Positions 45,974-57,300 are shown, counted from the first letter of the stretch. The stretch is DNA of 64,000 nucleotides from an uncultured Rhodobacter sp. (GCA_945952585.1 CAMFII010000003.1:186001-250000); one strand, 5' to 3'. Notes: generated by a model from the sequence alone, not told the origin. Made by a program: numbers and translations.

Positions 45974-47307
45974 GGCGTTGCGTGATCTCCTTGCGGGCGA
46001 ACGGGAACAAGAAGAATAAGCCCGATCAGGAACAGAACGACAAGCGGCGTGATGCCCGCCGACTGGCTTTGGCTGATCGAGGTTACGACGCCGATGGCCA
46101 GCGGGGCGATGAAGGAGGTCGCCTTTCCAGCCAGCGCGTAGAGACCAAAGGCTTCGGTGATGCGTTCAGGGTCGGCCTGACGGACCATCATCGTGCGGCT
46201 CGCGGCCTGGATCGACCCGCCTGCGGCCCCGATCAGACCGCCGAGAAGGAAGAAGGCAATATCGGGCAAGTGGCTTTCTGGCCCGACGGCAAGACCGAAG
46301 ACCCCCTCACGCGACACGAAGACGATGCTGATCGCCACGAGTGACAGGATCATCAGGCAGACCATGATCACCGGCTTTGGCCCGAATCGGCTGTCGGCAT
46401 GACCTCCGAGCCAGGTGAAGATCGCGCCGGTGATCGCGGCGAGGATGCCGAAGATGCCAACGAAAGTGACGCTCCACCCAAGAACCCCGGCAGCGTAGAT
46501 GCCGCCGAAGGTGAACATGCCATTGAGCGCGTCACGATAAAGCATCGACGAGATCAGGAAGGCGAACAGGCTGCGCTGACGGGGCAGGGACCGCAAGCTC
46601 TGCTTCAGGTCCGGCCAGGCGCGGCGGGCTGCGGCCGAAACGCTGATCGCGTCGGTCTTCCGAGGTTCGCGCACCCAGAGGAAGAAGGGGATCATGAAGA
46701 CCGCATACCAGATCGCGGTAAAGGGCCCGACAGCGCGCGTCCCTTCGCGGGCTTCCGCATCAAGGCCGAACAGCGGGGAACCGCCGAGCAACGTCTTTCC
46801 TTCGGGGTTTTCGGCCAGGAAGCAGAGCACGAAAATCAGCGACACCACCCCGCCAAGATAGCCGAAGGCCCAGCCGGACCCCGAGATTCGGCCGATCTCC
46901 TCGCGGGTGCCAAGGTCGGGCAACAGGGAGTTGGTGAAGGTGGTGGCGAATTCCATCCCCAGAAGGCCGATGCCAAAGCTCGCCATCACCAGCCAGATGT
47001 TCAGATTGTTGGGCGCGGCATACCACAGGCCCCAGGAGCCGATGATATACATCAGCGAAAACAAAAGGATGAACCGCATCCGTCCACCGGTGTGATCTGC
47101 AATCGTGCCGAGCAGCGGCGAGCCAAGCGCGATGAGGACCCCGGCCGCGCCGATGCCATAACCCCAGATGGTTTGTGCTGCCGTGCCGTCCTTCATGATC
47201 GAGGCCATGTAGGGCGCAAAAATGAAGGTCATCAGCAGCGTGTTGTAGGGCTGGCTGGCCCAATCGAAGAAGAACCAGCCCCAGATGCGGCGCTTTGGTG
47301 TTGTCAT
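45970..47307 (-). CDS. MFS transporter of the UMF1/Atg22-like family
   Basis: 445 residues with about 12 membrane helices. The family start RIWGWFFFDWASQPYNTLLMTFIFAPYM and the GTREEIGRISGSGWAFGYLGGVVSL loop are diagnostic of Atg22-like permeases. GGSIQAASRTMMVRQADPERITEAFGLYALAGKATSFIAPL is the C-terminal signature. The substrate is unknown; vacuolar Atg22 exports amino acids. I chose the ATG at 47307 where homology begins; the frame stays open to 47616. Confidence 0.88.
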   Translation of the reverse strand: MTTPKRRIWGWFFFDWASQPYNTLLMTFIFAPYMASIMKDGTAAQTIWGYGIGAAGVLIALGSPLLGTIADHTGGRMRFILLFSLMYIIGSWGLWYAAPNNLNIWLVMASFGIGLLGMEFATTFTNSLLPDLGTREEIGRISGSGWAFGYLGGVVSLIFVLCFLAENPEGKTLLGGSPLFGLDAEAREGTRAVGPFTAIWYAVFMIPFFLWVREPRKTDAISVSAAARRAWPDLKQSLRSLPRQRSLFAFLISSMLYRDALNGMFTFGGIYAAGVLGWSVTFVGIFGILAAITGAIFTWLGGHADSRFGPKPVIMVCLMILSLVAISIVFVSREGVFGLAVGPESHLPDIAFFLLGGLIGAAGGSIQAASRTMMVRQADPERITEAFGLYALAGKATSFIAPLAIGVVTSISQSQSAGITPLVVLFLIGLILLVPVRPQGDHATP

Positions 47308-47417
47308 GTGCTGCCCCGCCCGCGGCGCCTGTCGCTGCCTGCTCAAGGCGATGAAACAGGCAAAGACCGGCGGGTGCAAGCCGCAAGCCGGCGACGCGGC
47401 CCGATTCCGCCGGGGGC

Positions 47418-47960
47418 TCAGGCTGCGATTTCGGGTCCGGGGGGCCAGGGGCGCTGGGCATCGGCGGCGATCCAGGCCTGAACCCAGTCCGGTAGTGCCG
47501 GACTTTGCGGCGGGGCAGCCATTGCCCGCGCCACCTCGCCCGGCGTCACGATGCCGGTTTTCGACGTAATGGCCATGCGGATCAGGATGTGGTTGGCGCA
47601 TTCGTCGCCCTTCCACATGCTCTGCTCGATGTAGAAAAACCGATTGTCCCAGCCAATGCAGCGGCTACGCATCTCGACCCGTTCGAAGGCGCGGATGCGG
47701 CGACGATACCGGGTCGAGTTGCCGGCCACCGTCATTCCCCAGCCGTTGCGGCGCGCCACCTCGACCAGGCCGGAGCGCAGCGCCAAAGGAAAGCGGCCAA
47801 GGTCGTATAGCGTCAGGGTCCGGCCGTTGTTCAGCTCGCTGAAAATGTCCAGGTCCCAGGGCCAGCAGCGGTGCCACGAGACATGGGTCCCGGTCAGGCT
47901 AAGCGGGGGCTGGTTGCGAACGGATCGCACCTCGAGCAGCATGCGGGCAAAGGGATACAT
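47418..47960 (-). CDS. Acyl-CoA thioesterase-like protein (4HBT/THEM6 type)
   Basis: 180 residues, a hotdog-fold protein. HRCWPWDLDIFSELNNGRTLTLYDLGRFPLALRSGL is the diagnostic helix region, with Asn-Asn-Gly-Arg where thioesterases of this type keep the catalytic acid nearby. RFFYIEQSMWKGDECANHILIRMAI supplies the central strands. The substrate is unassigned. It starts 129 bp from divergent yggT; AAGGCGG precedes the ATG. Confidence 0.78.
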   Translation of the reverse strand: MYPFARMLLEVRSVRNQPPLSLTGTHVSWHRCWPWDLDIFSELNNGRTLTLYDLGRFPLALRSGLVEVARRNGWGMTVAGNSTRYRRRIRAFERVEMRSRCIGWDNRFFYIEQSMWKGDECANHILIRMAITSKTGIVTPGEVARAMAAPPQSPALPDWVQAWIAADAQRPWPPGPEIAA

Positions 47961-48089
47961 CGTCGGCCGCCTTTCTTATCCGCGCTTTCCTCGGGCTGAA
48001 CGCCCACGTCAAGCGAAACGCTGCGGAACCGGTTGCCCTTGGCGCGGCCGCCCTATACCTCTGGCGCATCTTTCATCGCCGGTGGCCGC

Positions 48090-48377
48090 ATGACTTCGCT
48101 GTTTCAGATCCTGCTTCTGCTCCTCGACATCGCCAAGTTCGTGGTGCTCGCGCATATCATCATGAGCTGGCTCATCAATTTCCAGGTGCTGAACCTGCGC
48201 CAACCGATCGTTGCCCAGATCTGGGATGCGCTGAACCGCATCCTCGATCCGGTCTATTCGCGCGTTCGCCAGATCATCCCTGTCATGGGGGGCTTGGACT
48301 TCACCCCCCTTGTCGTTCTGGTTGCGATCTATGCCTTGCGCATCGTGCTGTTCAACAATGCCATGCTTTTCATGTGA
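48090..48377 (+). CDS. YggT family membrane protein
   Basis: 95 residues with two hydrophobic segments (ILLLLLDIAKFVVLAHIIMSWLI and LVVLVAIYALRIVLFNNAML). The family marker NRILDPVYSRVRQIIPVMGGLDFTPLVVL lies between them. YggT proteins are linked to osmotic tolerance and envelope division functions, with mechanism unknown. I chose the ATG at 48090 because the preceding frame has no match. It precedes recQ by 23 bp. Confidence 0.88.
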   Translation: MTSLFQILLLLLDIAKFVVLAHIIMSWLINFQVLNLRQPIVAQIWDALNRILDPVYSRVRQIIPVMGGLDFTPLVVLVAIYALRIVLFNNAMLFM

Positions 48378-48400
48378 TGCCCTGACGGGTGTCCGCGGTG

Positions 48401-50443
48401 ATGAGCGAGCCTGAAGCGCTTTTGCATTCGATCTTCGGATTCTCCGGCTTCCGTCCGGGGCAGGCCGAAATCGTGCAGGCCGTGCTCGCCGGGCGGAACA
48501 CGCTGGCGATCATGCCGACCGGGGGCGGAAAGTCTTTGTGCTTCCAGCTTCCCGCGTTGTGCCGCGAGGGGGTGACCGTCGTGATCTCGCCCCTGATCGC
48601 GCTCATGCGGGACCAGGTCCGGGCGCTCAGGGCTGCAGGGGTCGAAGCGGGCGCGCTGACCTCGGGCAATACCCAAGAAGAGACCGAGGATGTGTTTCAG
48701 GCGTTGGATGAAGGGCGGCTGAAGCTGCTTTACATGGCGCCCGAGCGGCTCGCCTCCGCTGCGACCTTGCCGATGTTGCGCCGGATCGGGACGCGATTGA
48801 TCGCGGTGGATGAAGCGCATTGCGTCAGCCAGTGGGGCCATGATTTCCGTCCCGACTACCTGCGCATCGGCGAGTTGCGGCGCAGCCTGGATGTGCCGCT
48901 CGCGGCCTTCACCGCCACCGCCGACGAGGAGACGCGGGCCGAGATCGTCGCCCGGCTGTTCAACGGCGCTCCGCCCGAGGTGTTCCTGCGCGGCTTCGAC
49001 CGGCCGAACCTGCGGCTTGCCTTCGAGGTGAAGGACCAGCCGCGCCGCCAGATCCTTGATTTCGCCGCCGCCCGCCGAGGGCAATCCGGCATCGTCTATG
49101 CTGCCACGCGTGCCAAGACCGAGACGCTTGCAGCGGCCCTGACTGAAGCCGGGCATTCCGCCTGTTTCTATCACGGCGGCATGGAGGCCGACGAACGCAG
49201 GCGAGTCGAGGTGCGGTTCCAGCAGGAAGACGGGCTGATCGTGGTTGCGACGATCGCCTTCGGCATGGGTATCGACAAGCCCGACATCCGTTGGGTCGCC
49301 CATGCCGACCTGCCAAAATCGATCGAGGCCTATTACCAGGAAATCGGACGGGCCGGGCGCGACAGTGCGCCGTCCGACACGATGACCCTTTACGGGCCCG
49401 AAGATATCCGCCTGCGCCGCGCGCAGATCGACGAGGGGCTGGCACCGCCGGACCGCAAGGCCGCGGATCATGCCCGGCTCAACGCGCTTCTCGGTCTGGC
49501 CGAGGCCACAGGCTGCCGTCGACAGGTCCTGCTGGGGTATTTCGGAGAAGCCTCGGACCCCTGCGGTAACTGCGACCTCTGCGAGCGTCCGCCGGCGCTG
49601 TTCGACGGGACCGAGGCGGTGCGCAAGGCGCTGTCGGCGATCCTGCGCACCGGCGAGTGGTTCGGCACCGGTCACCTGATCGACATCCTGACAGGGAACT
49701 CCACGGAAAAGGTGCGCGAGCGCAAGCATGACGGGCTGCCCACCTTTGGTGTCGGTCGCGATCTGACCAAGCCTGCCTGGACGGCAGTCTTCCGGCAGAT
49801 GATGGGGCGCGACCTTGTTCGGCCCGACCCCGAACGGCATGGCGCGCTTCGCATGACCGATGCGGCCCTGCCCGTGCTGCGTGGCGAGGCGGGCGTCACG
49901 CTCCGGCGCGATACGGTAAGCGACCGACTGAAACCGGTGGTGCGGGCCCTTGTTGCCGACGAGGATGCGCCGCTTCTTTCTGCGCTCAAGGCGAAACGGC
50001 GGGCGCTGGCAGAGGAGGCCGGCGTGCCCGCCTACATCGTCTTTCCTGACCGCACGCTGATCGAGATGGCCGAGCGACGGCCGACGACGCTGGACGAGAT
50101 GGCGCGCATCAGCGGCGTAGGCGCGAAAAAGCTCGAAAGCTTCGGCCTCGCCTTCCTGTCAGTAATCACCGGCGCAGAAACCCCCGCGCTTCATCCGCAA
50201 AGGATGCGGCTTGCCGGGCGTGAAGAAGGCGAGATCTTCGACCGCCTGGCCGAACTGAACATCCGCCTGTCCCGTGGCGAGGATGGCACCGAACGGCCGC
50301 TCTCCTGCACCCAGACCACCTTGCGCAAGATTGCCGAGGCGCGGCCTTCAAGCCTGGCTGACCTTGAGCGGATTTCCGGGGTTGGCCCGCAGAAGGCCGA
50401 GCGCTTTGGCGCGGCCTTCCTTGCAGCGATCGATGGCGACTGA
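48401..50443 (+). CDS. recQ: ATP-dependent DNA helicase RecQ with two HRDC domains
   Basis: 680 residues. The helicase core has FRPGQAEIVQAVLAGR (motif 0), MPTGGGKSLCFQLPA (Walker A), DEAHCVSQWGHDFRPDY (DEAH plus aromatic loop), FTATAD, and QEIGRAGRD. The zinc site is CRRQVLLGYFGE with CGNCDLC, and the winged-helix RQC region follows. Two HRDC domains end the protein, at about 520-590 and 605-680, each with ISGVG. Most RecQ have one, so this is a two-HRDC variant, seen in some bacteria. I chose the ATG at 48401; a GTG at 48389 is possible. Confidence 0.95.
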   Translation: MSEPEALLHSIFGFSGFRPGQAEIVQAVLAGRNTLAIMPTGGGKSLCFQLPALCREGVTVVISPLIALMRDQVRALRAAGVEAGALTSGNTQEETEDVFQALDEGRLKLLYMAPERLASAATLPMLRRIGTRLIAVDEAHCVSQWGHDFRPDYLRIGELRRSLDVPLAAFTATADEETRAEIVARLFNGAPPEVFLRGFDRPNLRLAFEVKDQPRRQILDFAAARRGQSGIVYAATRAKTETLAAALTEAGHSACFYHGGMEADERRRVEVRFQQEDGLIVVATIAFGMGIDKPDIRWVAHADLPKSIEAYYQEIGRAGRDSAPSDTMTLYGPEDIRLRRAQIDEGLAPPDRKAADHARLNALLGLAEATGCRRQVLLGYFGEASDPCGNCDLCERPPALFDGTEAVRKALSAILRTGEWFGTGHLIDILTGNSTEKVRERKHDGLPTFGVGRDLTKPAWTAVFRQMMGRDLVRPDPERHGALRMTDAALPVLRGEAGVTLRRDTVSDRLKPVVRALVADEDAPLLSALKAKRRALAEEAGVPAYIVFPDRTLIEMAERRPTTLDEMARISGVGAKKLESFGLAFLSVITGAETPALHPQRMRLAGREEGEIFDRLAELNIRLSRGEDGTERPLSCTQTTLRKIAEARPSSLADLERISGVGPQKAERFGAAFLAAIDGD

Positions 50444-50454
50444 CGGGCTGCGCC

Positions 50455-51414
50455 TCAGGCCGCGAGGCCCTTCGATCCCATGTCGAGGAACTTCTGCCGG
50501 CGGTCCTTGACCAGCGCGTCCGGCTTCTTGCCGGACAATTCCTTCAGCATCGTCTCGATGGCCTTGCCGACCGCCTCGACGGTTTCCTTGGGCCCGCGCT
50601 GGGCGCCGCCCATCGGTTCCTTGATGATCCGGTCGATCACACCCAGCTTCTGCAGGTCCTGCGCGGTCAGGCGCAGCGCCTCGGCGGCCTCGCGCATCTT
50701 CTCGGCATCCTTCCACAGGATCGAAGCGCAGCCTTCGGGCGAGATCACCGAGTAGATCGAATGTTCCAGCATCGCGATCCGGTTCGCGGTGGCAAAGGCC
50801 ACCGCTCCGCCCGACCCGCCTTCGCCGATCACCACCGACACCAGCGGCACGCCGATGGCTAGGCATTTCGCCGTCGACTGTGCGATCGCCTCGGATTGGC
50901 CACGCTCCTCGGCGCCCTTGCCGGGATAGGCGCCGGGCGTGTCGATCAGCGTGACCACCGGCAGGCCGAACCTGTCGGCAAGGTCCATCAGGCGAATCGC
51001 CTTGCGATAACCCTCCGGCCGCGCCATGCCGAAGTTGCGCTCGATCCGGGTCTTGGTGTCCGATCCCTTCTCGTGCCCGATCACGACGACCGCCTGATCG
51101 TTGAACCGCGCCAGCCCGCCCATAACAGCATGGTCATCGGCGAAGTTGCGGTCGCCGGCGAGCGGCGTGAATTCGGTGAACAGCCCGTCGATGTAATCCT
51201 TGCAATGCGGCCGGTCGGGATGGCGCGCGACCAGGCATTTCCGCCAGGGCGACAGGTCCTTGTAGAGGTCCTTGAGCAGGGTGTCGGCCTTCTTGTCGAG
51301 CGCCGCCGCTTCCTTTTCGACATCCATCTCCTTGTTGGCGCGGCCAAGCGCGCGCAGCTCCTCGGCCTTGCCTTCGATTTCGGCGAGGGGCTTTTCAAAC
51401 TCGAGATAGTTCAT
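50455..51414 (-). CDS. accA: Acetyl-CoA carboxylase carboxyltransferase subunit alpha
   Basis: 319 residues, standard length. AccA with AccD transfers CO2 from biotin to acetyl-CoA, the first step of fatty acid synthesis. It opens with [17 protein letters not shown]. The crotonase-type core shows GRNF-like [41 protein letters not shown] and [35 protein letters not shown] is the carboxybiotin-pocket segment. It is convergent with recQ (11-bp gap). Confidence 0.97.
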   Translation of the reverse strand: MNYLEFEKPLAEIEGKAEELRALGRANKEMDVEKEAAALDKKADTLLKDLYKDLSPWRKCLVARHPDRPHCKDYIDGLFTEFTPLAGDRNFADDHAVMGGLARFNDQAVVVIGHEKGSDTKTRIERNFGMARPEGYRKAIRLMDLADRFGLPVVTLIDTPGAYPGKGAEERGQSEAIAQSTAKCLAIGVPLVSVVIGEGGSGGAVAFATANRIAMLEHSIYSVISPEGCASILWKDAEKMREAAEALRLTAQDLQKLGVIDRIIKEPMGGAQRGPKETVEAVGKAIETMLKELSGKKPDALVKDRRQKFLDMGSKGLAA

Positions 51415-51525
51415 GTCGGATCACCCTTGAGGAGTCGCCCCTATATGGCCTTGGCGTCCCGGCGATGCAACTCGGCAAGATTTGCCGGTCGGTTTCGTGG
51501 CAAGCCGTCGGACAGGAGACAGACG

Positions 51526-52359
51526 ATGATCCGCCATCACGAGACGCGCCTGAACCGGGTGCTTGACTACATCCACGACAATCCGACGGGCGACCTCTCG
51601 CTTGACCGGCTGGCCGAGGTCGCGGCCTTGAGCCGCTTCCATTTCCACCGGCTCTGGCGCGCCATGACGCGCGAAACGGCGGCCCAGACGGTCCGCCGGA
51701 TGCGGCTGCACCGCGCGGCGGTGGCGCTGGTGTCGGGCAAGACCCCGGTCGCCCGGATTGCGACCGAGGTCGGCTATCCTGATGCCGACAGCTTTTCCCG
51801 CGCCTTTGCCGAGCTTTACGGCCTGCCTCCCACTGCCTACCGGCGTCGCGGCCAACATCGCCCGCCAGTCCTGCCCACCCCGACCGGAGATGCCCCCATG
51901 CCCGATGTCCTTATCCGCACCGAACCTCGCCGCCGCCTCGCCGCAATCGCGCATACTGGCCCCTACCAGGAGATTGGCCGCGCCTTCGAAAAGCTGCACG
52001 CGACGCTGGCGGCCCGCGGGCTCCTTTCGCATGCCACGGAGATGGTCGCGGCGTATTACGACGATCCTGCTTCGGTCCCGCCCGAGCGCCTGCGCGCCCA
52101 TGCCGGGATCACCCTGCCCGATACTGTTGCCCTCGCGGCTCCGCTGGAAGAGGTGGTGATAGACGGTGGCCGCACCGCCATCCTGACCCATCGCGGCCCC
52201 TATGCCGGCCTGCCCGCGAGTTGGGAAGCGGTCTTTGCCTGGCTCGCCGCGAGTGGCGAGATCCCCGCTGACCAGCCCGCTTACGAGCTTTACCGCAACA
52301 CGCCGATGGAGGTTAGGCAGGACGATCTGCTGACCGATCTCTGTGTGCCGCTGAAGTGA
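51526..52359 (+). CDS. AraC-family regulator with C-terminal GyrI-like effector domain
   Basis: 277 residues. Two helix-turn-helix motifs fill about 5-105 (LSLDRLAEVAALSRFHFHRLWRAMTRE and ARIATEVGYPDADSFSRAFAELYGLPPTAYRR). Residues about 120-277 are a GyrI-like/SRPBCC small-molecule domain (LAAIAHTGPYQEIGRAFEKL, TDLCVPLK). Such Rob/SoxS-like fusions usually sense drugs or toxins. The ATG at 51526 follows AGGAG at 51513-51517. The stop abuts the convergent pbpC stop with no gap. The regulated genes are not evident. Confidence 0.87.
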   Translation: MIRHHETRLNRVLDYIHDNPTGDLSLDRLAEVAALSRFHFHRLWRAMTRETAAQTVRRMRLHRAAVALVSGKTPVARIATEVGYPDADSFSRAFAELYGLPPTAYRRRGQHRPPVLPTPTGDAPMPDVLIRTEPRRRLAAIAHTGPYQEIGRAFEKLHATLAARGLLSHATEMVAAYYDDPASVPPERLRAHAGITLPDTVALAAPLEEVVIDGGRTAILTHRGPYAGLPASWEAVFAWLAASGEIPADQPAYELYRNTPMEVRQDDLLTDLCVPLK

Positions 52360-54399
52360 TCAGGGCCGGATGACCTGTACAGTGGTGCGGGCCGACAGTC
52401 CTGCGGCATCGATCACCGACAGGGTGACGAAACCCGTGCCCGGCAGCGTCAGCATCGCCTCGCGCTCCCGGTCGCCGGTCAGGATCGGCAGGCCATCGGC
52501 GAGCCAGGTGAAAGGCGCGGTTCCCCCCGCCACCTTGACCTTAACCGCGTCGCCCATCAGCTCCACCGCAGCGCCATCCGGCGGAAAGGTGACCTGCGGT
52601 GCATCCGCCGCCTCGAAGGCCGCGTGTCGGTTGCGGAACCGTTGCAGCGGCGCCGGCAGCTGCGCGTTCGATACCAGAAGCGTCGCAGGCGGGGGCGGCG
52701 GTAGCGGCGCCAAGGCGGGTTTCAGCCGGTTGAACGCCTGGAACAGCACCGGCGCCGCCAGTTCGGCGCCGAAGATACCCGGCACCGGCGTGCCGTCCGC
52801 CCGACCCATCCATACGCCGATCACATCCTCGCCGTCGAACCCGATCGCCCAGGCGTCGCGGTTGCCGTAGCTCGTCCCGGTCTTGTAGGCGAGCCGGTTG
52901 GCCGGCGCGCCGGGCGGCGGAGCAAGGCCCGACAGGATGTCGCCCACCTCCCAGGCCGCCACTTCGGAGACCACGCGCTGCCCCTCGCTGCCACCCTCGC
53001 CCGTCCAGTAAAGCGGCAAGGCCACGCCGCCCCGTGCAAGGCTCGCGTAAAGCTGGACGAGGTCGGTCAGCGTGACACCGACGCCGCCCAAAGCCACCGC
53101 CAGCCCCGGCTGGTTCCCGGGGATCACCGGCTCGATCCCCGCCCGCCGCATCCCCGCCAGGAGCGCCGAGGGCCCCATCGCCTCGGTCAGCAGCACGGCC
53201 GGGATGTTCAGCGACTGTTGCAACGCATCCCGCACCCGGATCGTGCCGTGCCAGGTCCGGTCGAAGTTCGTCGGCGCATAGCCGTCGAAATTCACCGGCT
53301 GGTCGTCGATCAGCGTCTCGGGATGCGCCAGCCCCTGGTCGAAGGCCAGCGCATAGATCAGCGGCTTCAGCGTCGATCCCGGCGAACGCAGAGCCATCGT
53401 CATGTCGACGAAGCCCTGCCGTGCATCCGCCTGAAACCCCGCCGACCCGACCGAGGCCAGCACCTCGCCCGAACGGTGATCGGCCACGACGATCGCCACC
53501 TGCATCTGGTCGCCCTTGTCGGCCACCGCATCCACCGCAAGTCGTTCCAGCCGCGCCTGCAACCCGGCCTCGGCCGTCAGCACGATGCGTCCGGCCGTCG
53601 GATCGGCGGCGCGCGCCCGGTCCGCCAGGTGCGGCGCCAACGCCGGGAAGGGCAGACGCGCGTCCGGCACCGGCTCGGTCCGCGCTGCGCTGGCCTGATC
53701 GGTGTCGAGGAGTCCTGCCTCGACCGCGCGGGCCAGGACACGGTTCCGCCCCGCCTCTGCCTTCGCCGGAGAGCGGTCGGGCCGTCGCGATTCCGGGGCC
53801 TGCGGAATCGCCACCAGCAGCGCGGCCTCGGCAGGGGTCAGCCGCCGGGGTTCCTTGCCGAAATAGGCGAGGCTCGCCGCCCGCACCCCTTCGAGGTTCC
53901 CGCCATAAGGCGCCAAATGTAAATAAAGGTTCAGGATCTGCGCCTTGGTCAACCGCCGCTCCAGCGCCAGCGCCACCCGCATCTGCCGCAGCTTGCCGCC
54001 GACCTTTCCCGTGCCGCTGTCCTCCAAGAGCCGCGCGACCTGCATGGTCAGCGTCGAGCCGCCCGACACGACATGCCCATAGCGCAGCGCCTGCCCCACC
54101 GCCCGCAGCAGCGCCAATGGATCGACCCCGGCATGATCGTAGAAACGCCCATCCTCGTAGGCCACCAGCATGGCCAGGAACTGCGGATCGACCTGCTCCC
54201 CGTCCACCGCCAGCCGCCAGCGCCCGTCCGCCACCTGGTAGGGCCGCAGCAGCTTGCCGTCGCGGTCCACCACCTCGACCGAGGTCGCGGGCACCAGTGG
54301 CGGCAGGATGGTTGCATCCACCCACTGATCGAACCTGTCGCGCCCGACCGCGGCAAGCCACAAGGCCGCCGCGATCAGGAAGAACCAGCGGGCGCGCAT
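52360..54399 (-). CDS. pbpC: Penicillin-binding protein 1C
   Basis: 679 residues. An N-terminal membrane anchor is followed by the GT51 glycosyltransferase (EDGRFYDHAGVDPLALLRA, GGSTLTMQVARLL). The transpeptidase has the active serine in RSPGSTLKPLIYAL and the KTGTSYGNRDAWAIGFDG motif. The BiPBP_C domain closes the protein, as in E. coli PbpC. It overlaps the stop of the alpha-2-macroglobulin gene by one base (TGATG), the classical yfhM-pbpC pairing. Confidence 0.95.
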   Translation of the reverse strand: MRARWFFLIAAALWLAAVGRDRFDQWVDATILPPLVPATSVEVVDRDGKLLRPYQVADGRWRLAVDGEQVDPQFLAMLVAYEDGRFYDHAGVDPLALLRAVGQALRYGHVVSGGSTLTMQVARLLEDSGTGKVGGKLRQMRVALALERRLTKAQILNLYLHLAPYGGNLEGVRAASLAYFGKEPRRLTPAEAALLVAIPQAPESRRPDRSPAKAEAGRNRVLARAVEAGLLDTDQASAARTEPVPDARLPFPALAPHLADRARAADPTAGRIVLTAEAGLQARLERLAVDAVADKGDQMQVAIVVADHRSGEVLASVGSAGFQADARQGFVDMTMALRSPGSTLKPLIYALAFDQGLAHPETLIDDQPVNFDGYAPTNFDRTWHGTIRVRDALQQSLNIPAVLLTEAMGPSALLAGMRRAGIEPVIPGNQPGLAVALGGVGVTLTDLVQLYASLARGGVALPLYWTGEGGSEGQRVVSEVAAWEVGDILSGLAPPPGAPANRLAYKTGTSYGNRDAWAIGFDGEDVIGVWMGRADGTPVPGIFGAELAAPVLFQAFNRLKPALAPLPPPPPATLLVSNAQLPAPLQRFRNRHAAFEAADAPQVTFPPDGAAVELMGDAVKVKVAGGTAPFTWLADGLPILTGDREREAMLTLPGTGFVTLSVIDAAGLSARTTVQVIRP

Positions 54400-57300
54400 C
54401 AAGGCGTCACGACCACCTCGCCGGCGTCGGACTGGGCCCGGAAGTCGGGCCGGTACATGTCCTCGACCGAGGCAGCGGGCTGGTGGAACTTGCCCGGCGA
54501 CACGGCGCGCACGATGTAGCCCAGCCGGAACGGCGACGCATCGCCGCGGTCCAGCGCCGCCAGGAACCGGTCCTGGCGGAACTCGGCATGGCTCACCTCG
54601 GTCTCAAGGCCAAGGTCATGCAGCGCCGAGATGTCGCCGCCGCGGATCAGGTTCGGGTTGTCGATCTCGAACCCGGCCGGCAGAGGGTCGTTGACCATCA
54701 GCCGCGCCTCGCCGCTGTCATAGGGCGTTACGTCCAGCACCGCGACCAGCCGCGTCCCCGCCTTCACGGTCGAGACGTCAACCGGCTGTCCGTCGAGCGT
54801 GTAGTAGCTCCGCGCGATGGAATAGCCGTTGCCCCCGGCCGCGACCGGCTCCGACGGTACGCCGAAGGCGGTCACGGTCAGCGTCGCCGGCTTGGCCGCC
54901 GTGTTGGCGACCAGCACCGGCTCGGTCACGGCGCTGTCGAGCACCCGCACCAGCGGCCCCTCGACCTTCTGCCCGTTGAGCGTGATGCCCGACCCGTCCG
55001 GCCCGGTCAGGAGCGCGTTCGCCGCCAAAAGCAGCCAGGCGGTTTCCTGCGGTGAGAGGTTGCCCTCGTTCTGCGCCAGCTGCCGCGCAAGTGCGTCGGG
55101 ATCCACCGCGTTCGACCCGGAGCCGACGGCATAGGTCAGCACCGCCGCCGCGTCCCGCCGGTTCGAGCCGAAATCGGCGCGGAAGATCTGGCTGGCCGTA
55201 TCCGGCTGGGCAGCCTTCAGCATTGCCGCGGCCCGCGCGAACATCGCGTCGGCCCGCGTCTGGTCGCCGTAGCTCGCCAGCGCCGCGCCAAGCTGCGCCG
55301 CCGCCATCGGCGTGGCAAAGGCGTCGCCCTTCACGTCGGCATAGTAGCGCAGGTCACCCACCGCCGCCGCTCCCTCGCGGGCCAGAACCATCAGCGCATA
55401 GGCCAGTGCTTCGCCGCCAAGGTCGAAGTCGGGCTGGTAGTTGACCTGGTTGCGCAGGTTGTCCAGCGCCTGGCGGAAGGCGATGTCGGGGACCGCAACG
55501 CCCTGCGCCCGGGCCCGGGACAGGAAGTCAGTGACATAGGAATCCAGCCAGAAATCGCCCGATCCCGGCCCCCAGAGGCCGAAGGCGCCCTCCGCCCCCT
55601 GATTGGTCAGCACTTCCGCCACGGTCTCCTCGATCCGCTGGTGGATGTTGTCCGCCCCCGGCAGGTCCATCGCCTTGGCAAGCTGGTCAAGGTAGAGCAG
55701 CGGCATCGCCTTCGATGTCAGCTGTTCGGTGCAGCCGTAGGGATAGCGGTCGAGGCTGGCGAGGAGCCCCGGCGCGTTCAGCCGAGCGATCGGGCCGACC
55801 GCCAGCGTCGCCTGCGCCGTGCCGGGGATCAGCCCGGCAAAGGCGTTCTGGTCGAAGGTAAAGGTCTGCCCCGGCGCAAGGTCGAACCGGCTGATCCGGG
55901 CAATGGCCGGATCGTTCAACTGTACCGGGATCGTCAGGTCCTTGGTCAGCAGTTTGCCGTCCGGCGTCGTCAGGGCAACGCGGATCGTGTCGATCCCCTC
56001 CTCGCCCGCCGTGATCGGGATCGAGACGACCTGCTTGCCATGCTCGGCCAGGTCGACGCCCGAGGGCACCTCGCCAAGCGTCAGCCCGGCCGAGGTCACG
56101 TCCAGCCCCATCCGTCCGGCAGGGCCGGTCGCGTGGACGATCTCGAGGAGCAGCCGGCTCTCATCCCCCGGCGCGAGGAAGCGCGGCACGCTTGCGGTCA
56201 CCACGACCGGATCGCGCACCAGCACATCGGTGTTGGCCTGCCCGACCCCGGTCTTGGACCAGGCCACCGCCATGACCCGCACCGTGCCGTTGAAGCTTGG
56301 CAGGTCGAAGGTCGCATGAGCCTTGCTATCCGCACCTATCTCGAGCGGGCCTGAGAAGAAAGCGACGAGTTTCTCGGTCGGCGGCGGCGCCTTGAGCTTG
56401 GCCTGCGCCCCGGCATCGCCGCCCGAGCGGACCGTGCCTTCGGCCCCGTTCATCCCGTCGATCAGCCGCCCGTAGAGGTCGCGGATGCCGACCCCCAGCT
56501 TGCGCTGGCCAAAGTAATAGTCCGACGGGTCAGGCGCGGCGAAAGCCGTCAGGTTCAGGATGCCCACATCCACCGCGGCGATGGTGACATAGGCCTGCTC
56601 GCCCGGCTGGACGCCATCCACCTTGACCGCCACATCCATCGGCCCGCGCGGATCGGCCTCTGGCGCTGTCTCGATGCTGGTCGCCAGTTCCCGCTTGCCG
56701 GGCGCGATGCTGGCATAAGCCAGCCCGAGCGCCCGCGACGGGTTCCGCCCCGCCGCCACGTCGATTGGCTTCAGCGCCGAGACGGTGACATAGACCCCGG
56801 CCCCCCAATTGTCGGTGACGGGCAGGTCGATGATGTTCTCGCCGGCCGCGACCTCGACCGTCTTCTTCTCGATCAGCCGGTTCGACAGGACCGTGACCAG
56901 CGCCGTGCCGGCGGCGCGCGGTACGACCCGCAGCTTGGCGGTCTCACCCGGCGCATAGGCCGCCTTGTCGAGCGACAGTTCCAGCATGTCGGGCGTCGTT
57001 GCGGCATCGGCAGTGCCGTACCAACCGGCCGAGAACTTCGCCGAGGTCGCGGCATAGGGTCCGTCCGTCCGTTCCACGACCAGTTCGTAATCGCCCCAGG
57101 TCGTGTTCGCGGCGATCTCGGCCGGATCTTCCCCGGGTGCGGCGGTGCCCTCGGCGACCTTCTGGCGCGAGGTCACTGGCTCCCACTGCCACTGGCCGTA
57201 TTGCTGGTACCACTGGTAGTCGGTGGTCACCCGGTCGACATGCCACTTGACCTGCATCGCCGCGGGCTTGTTGCCCTCGCCGACGCCGATCACGTCGAAC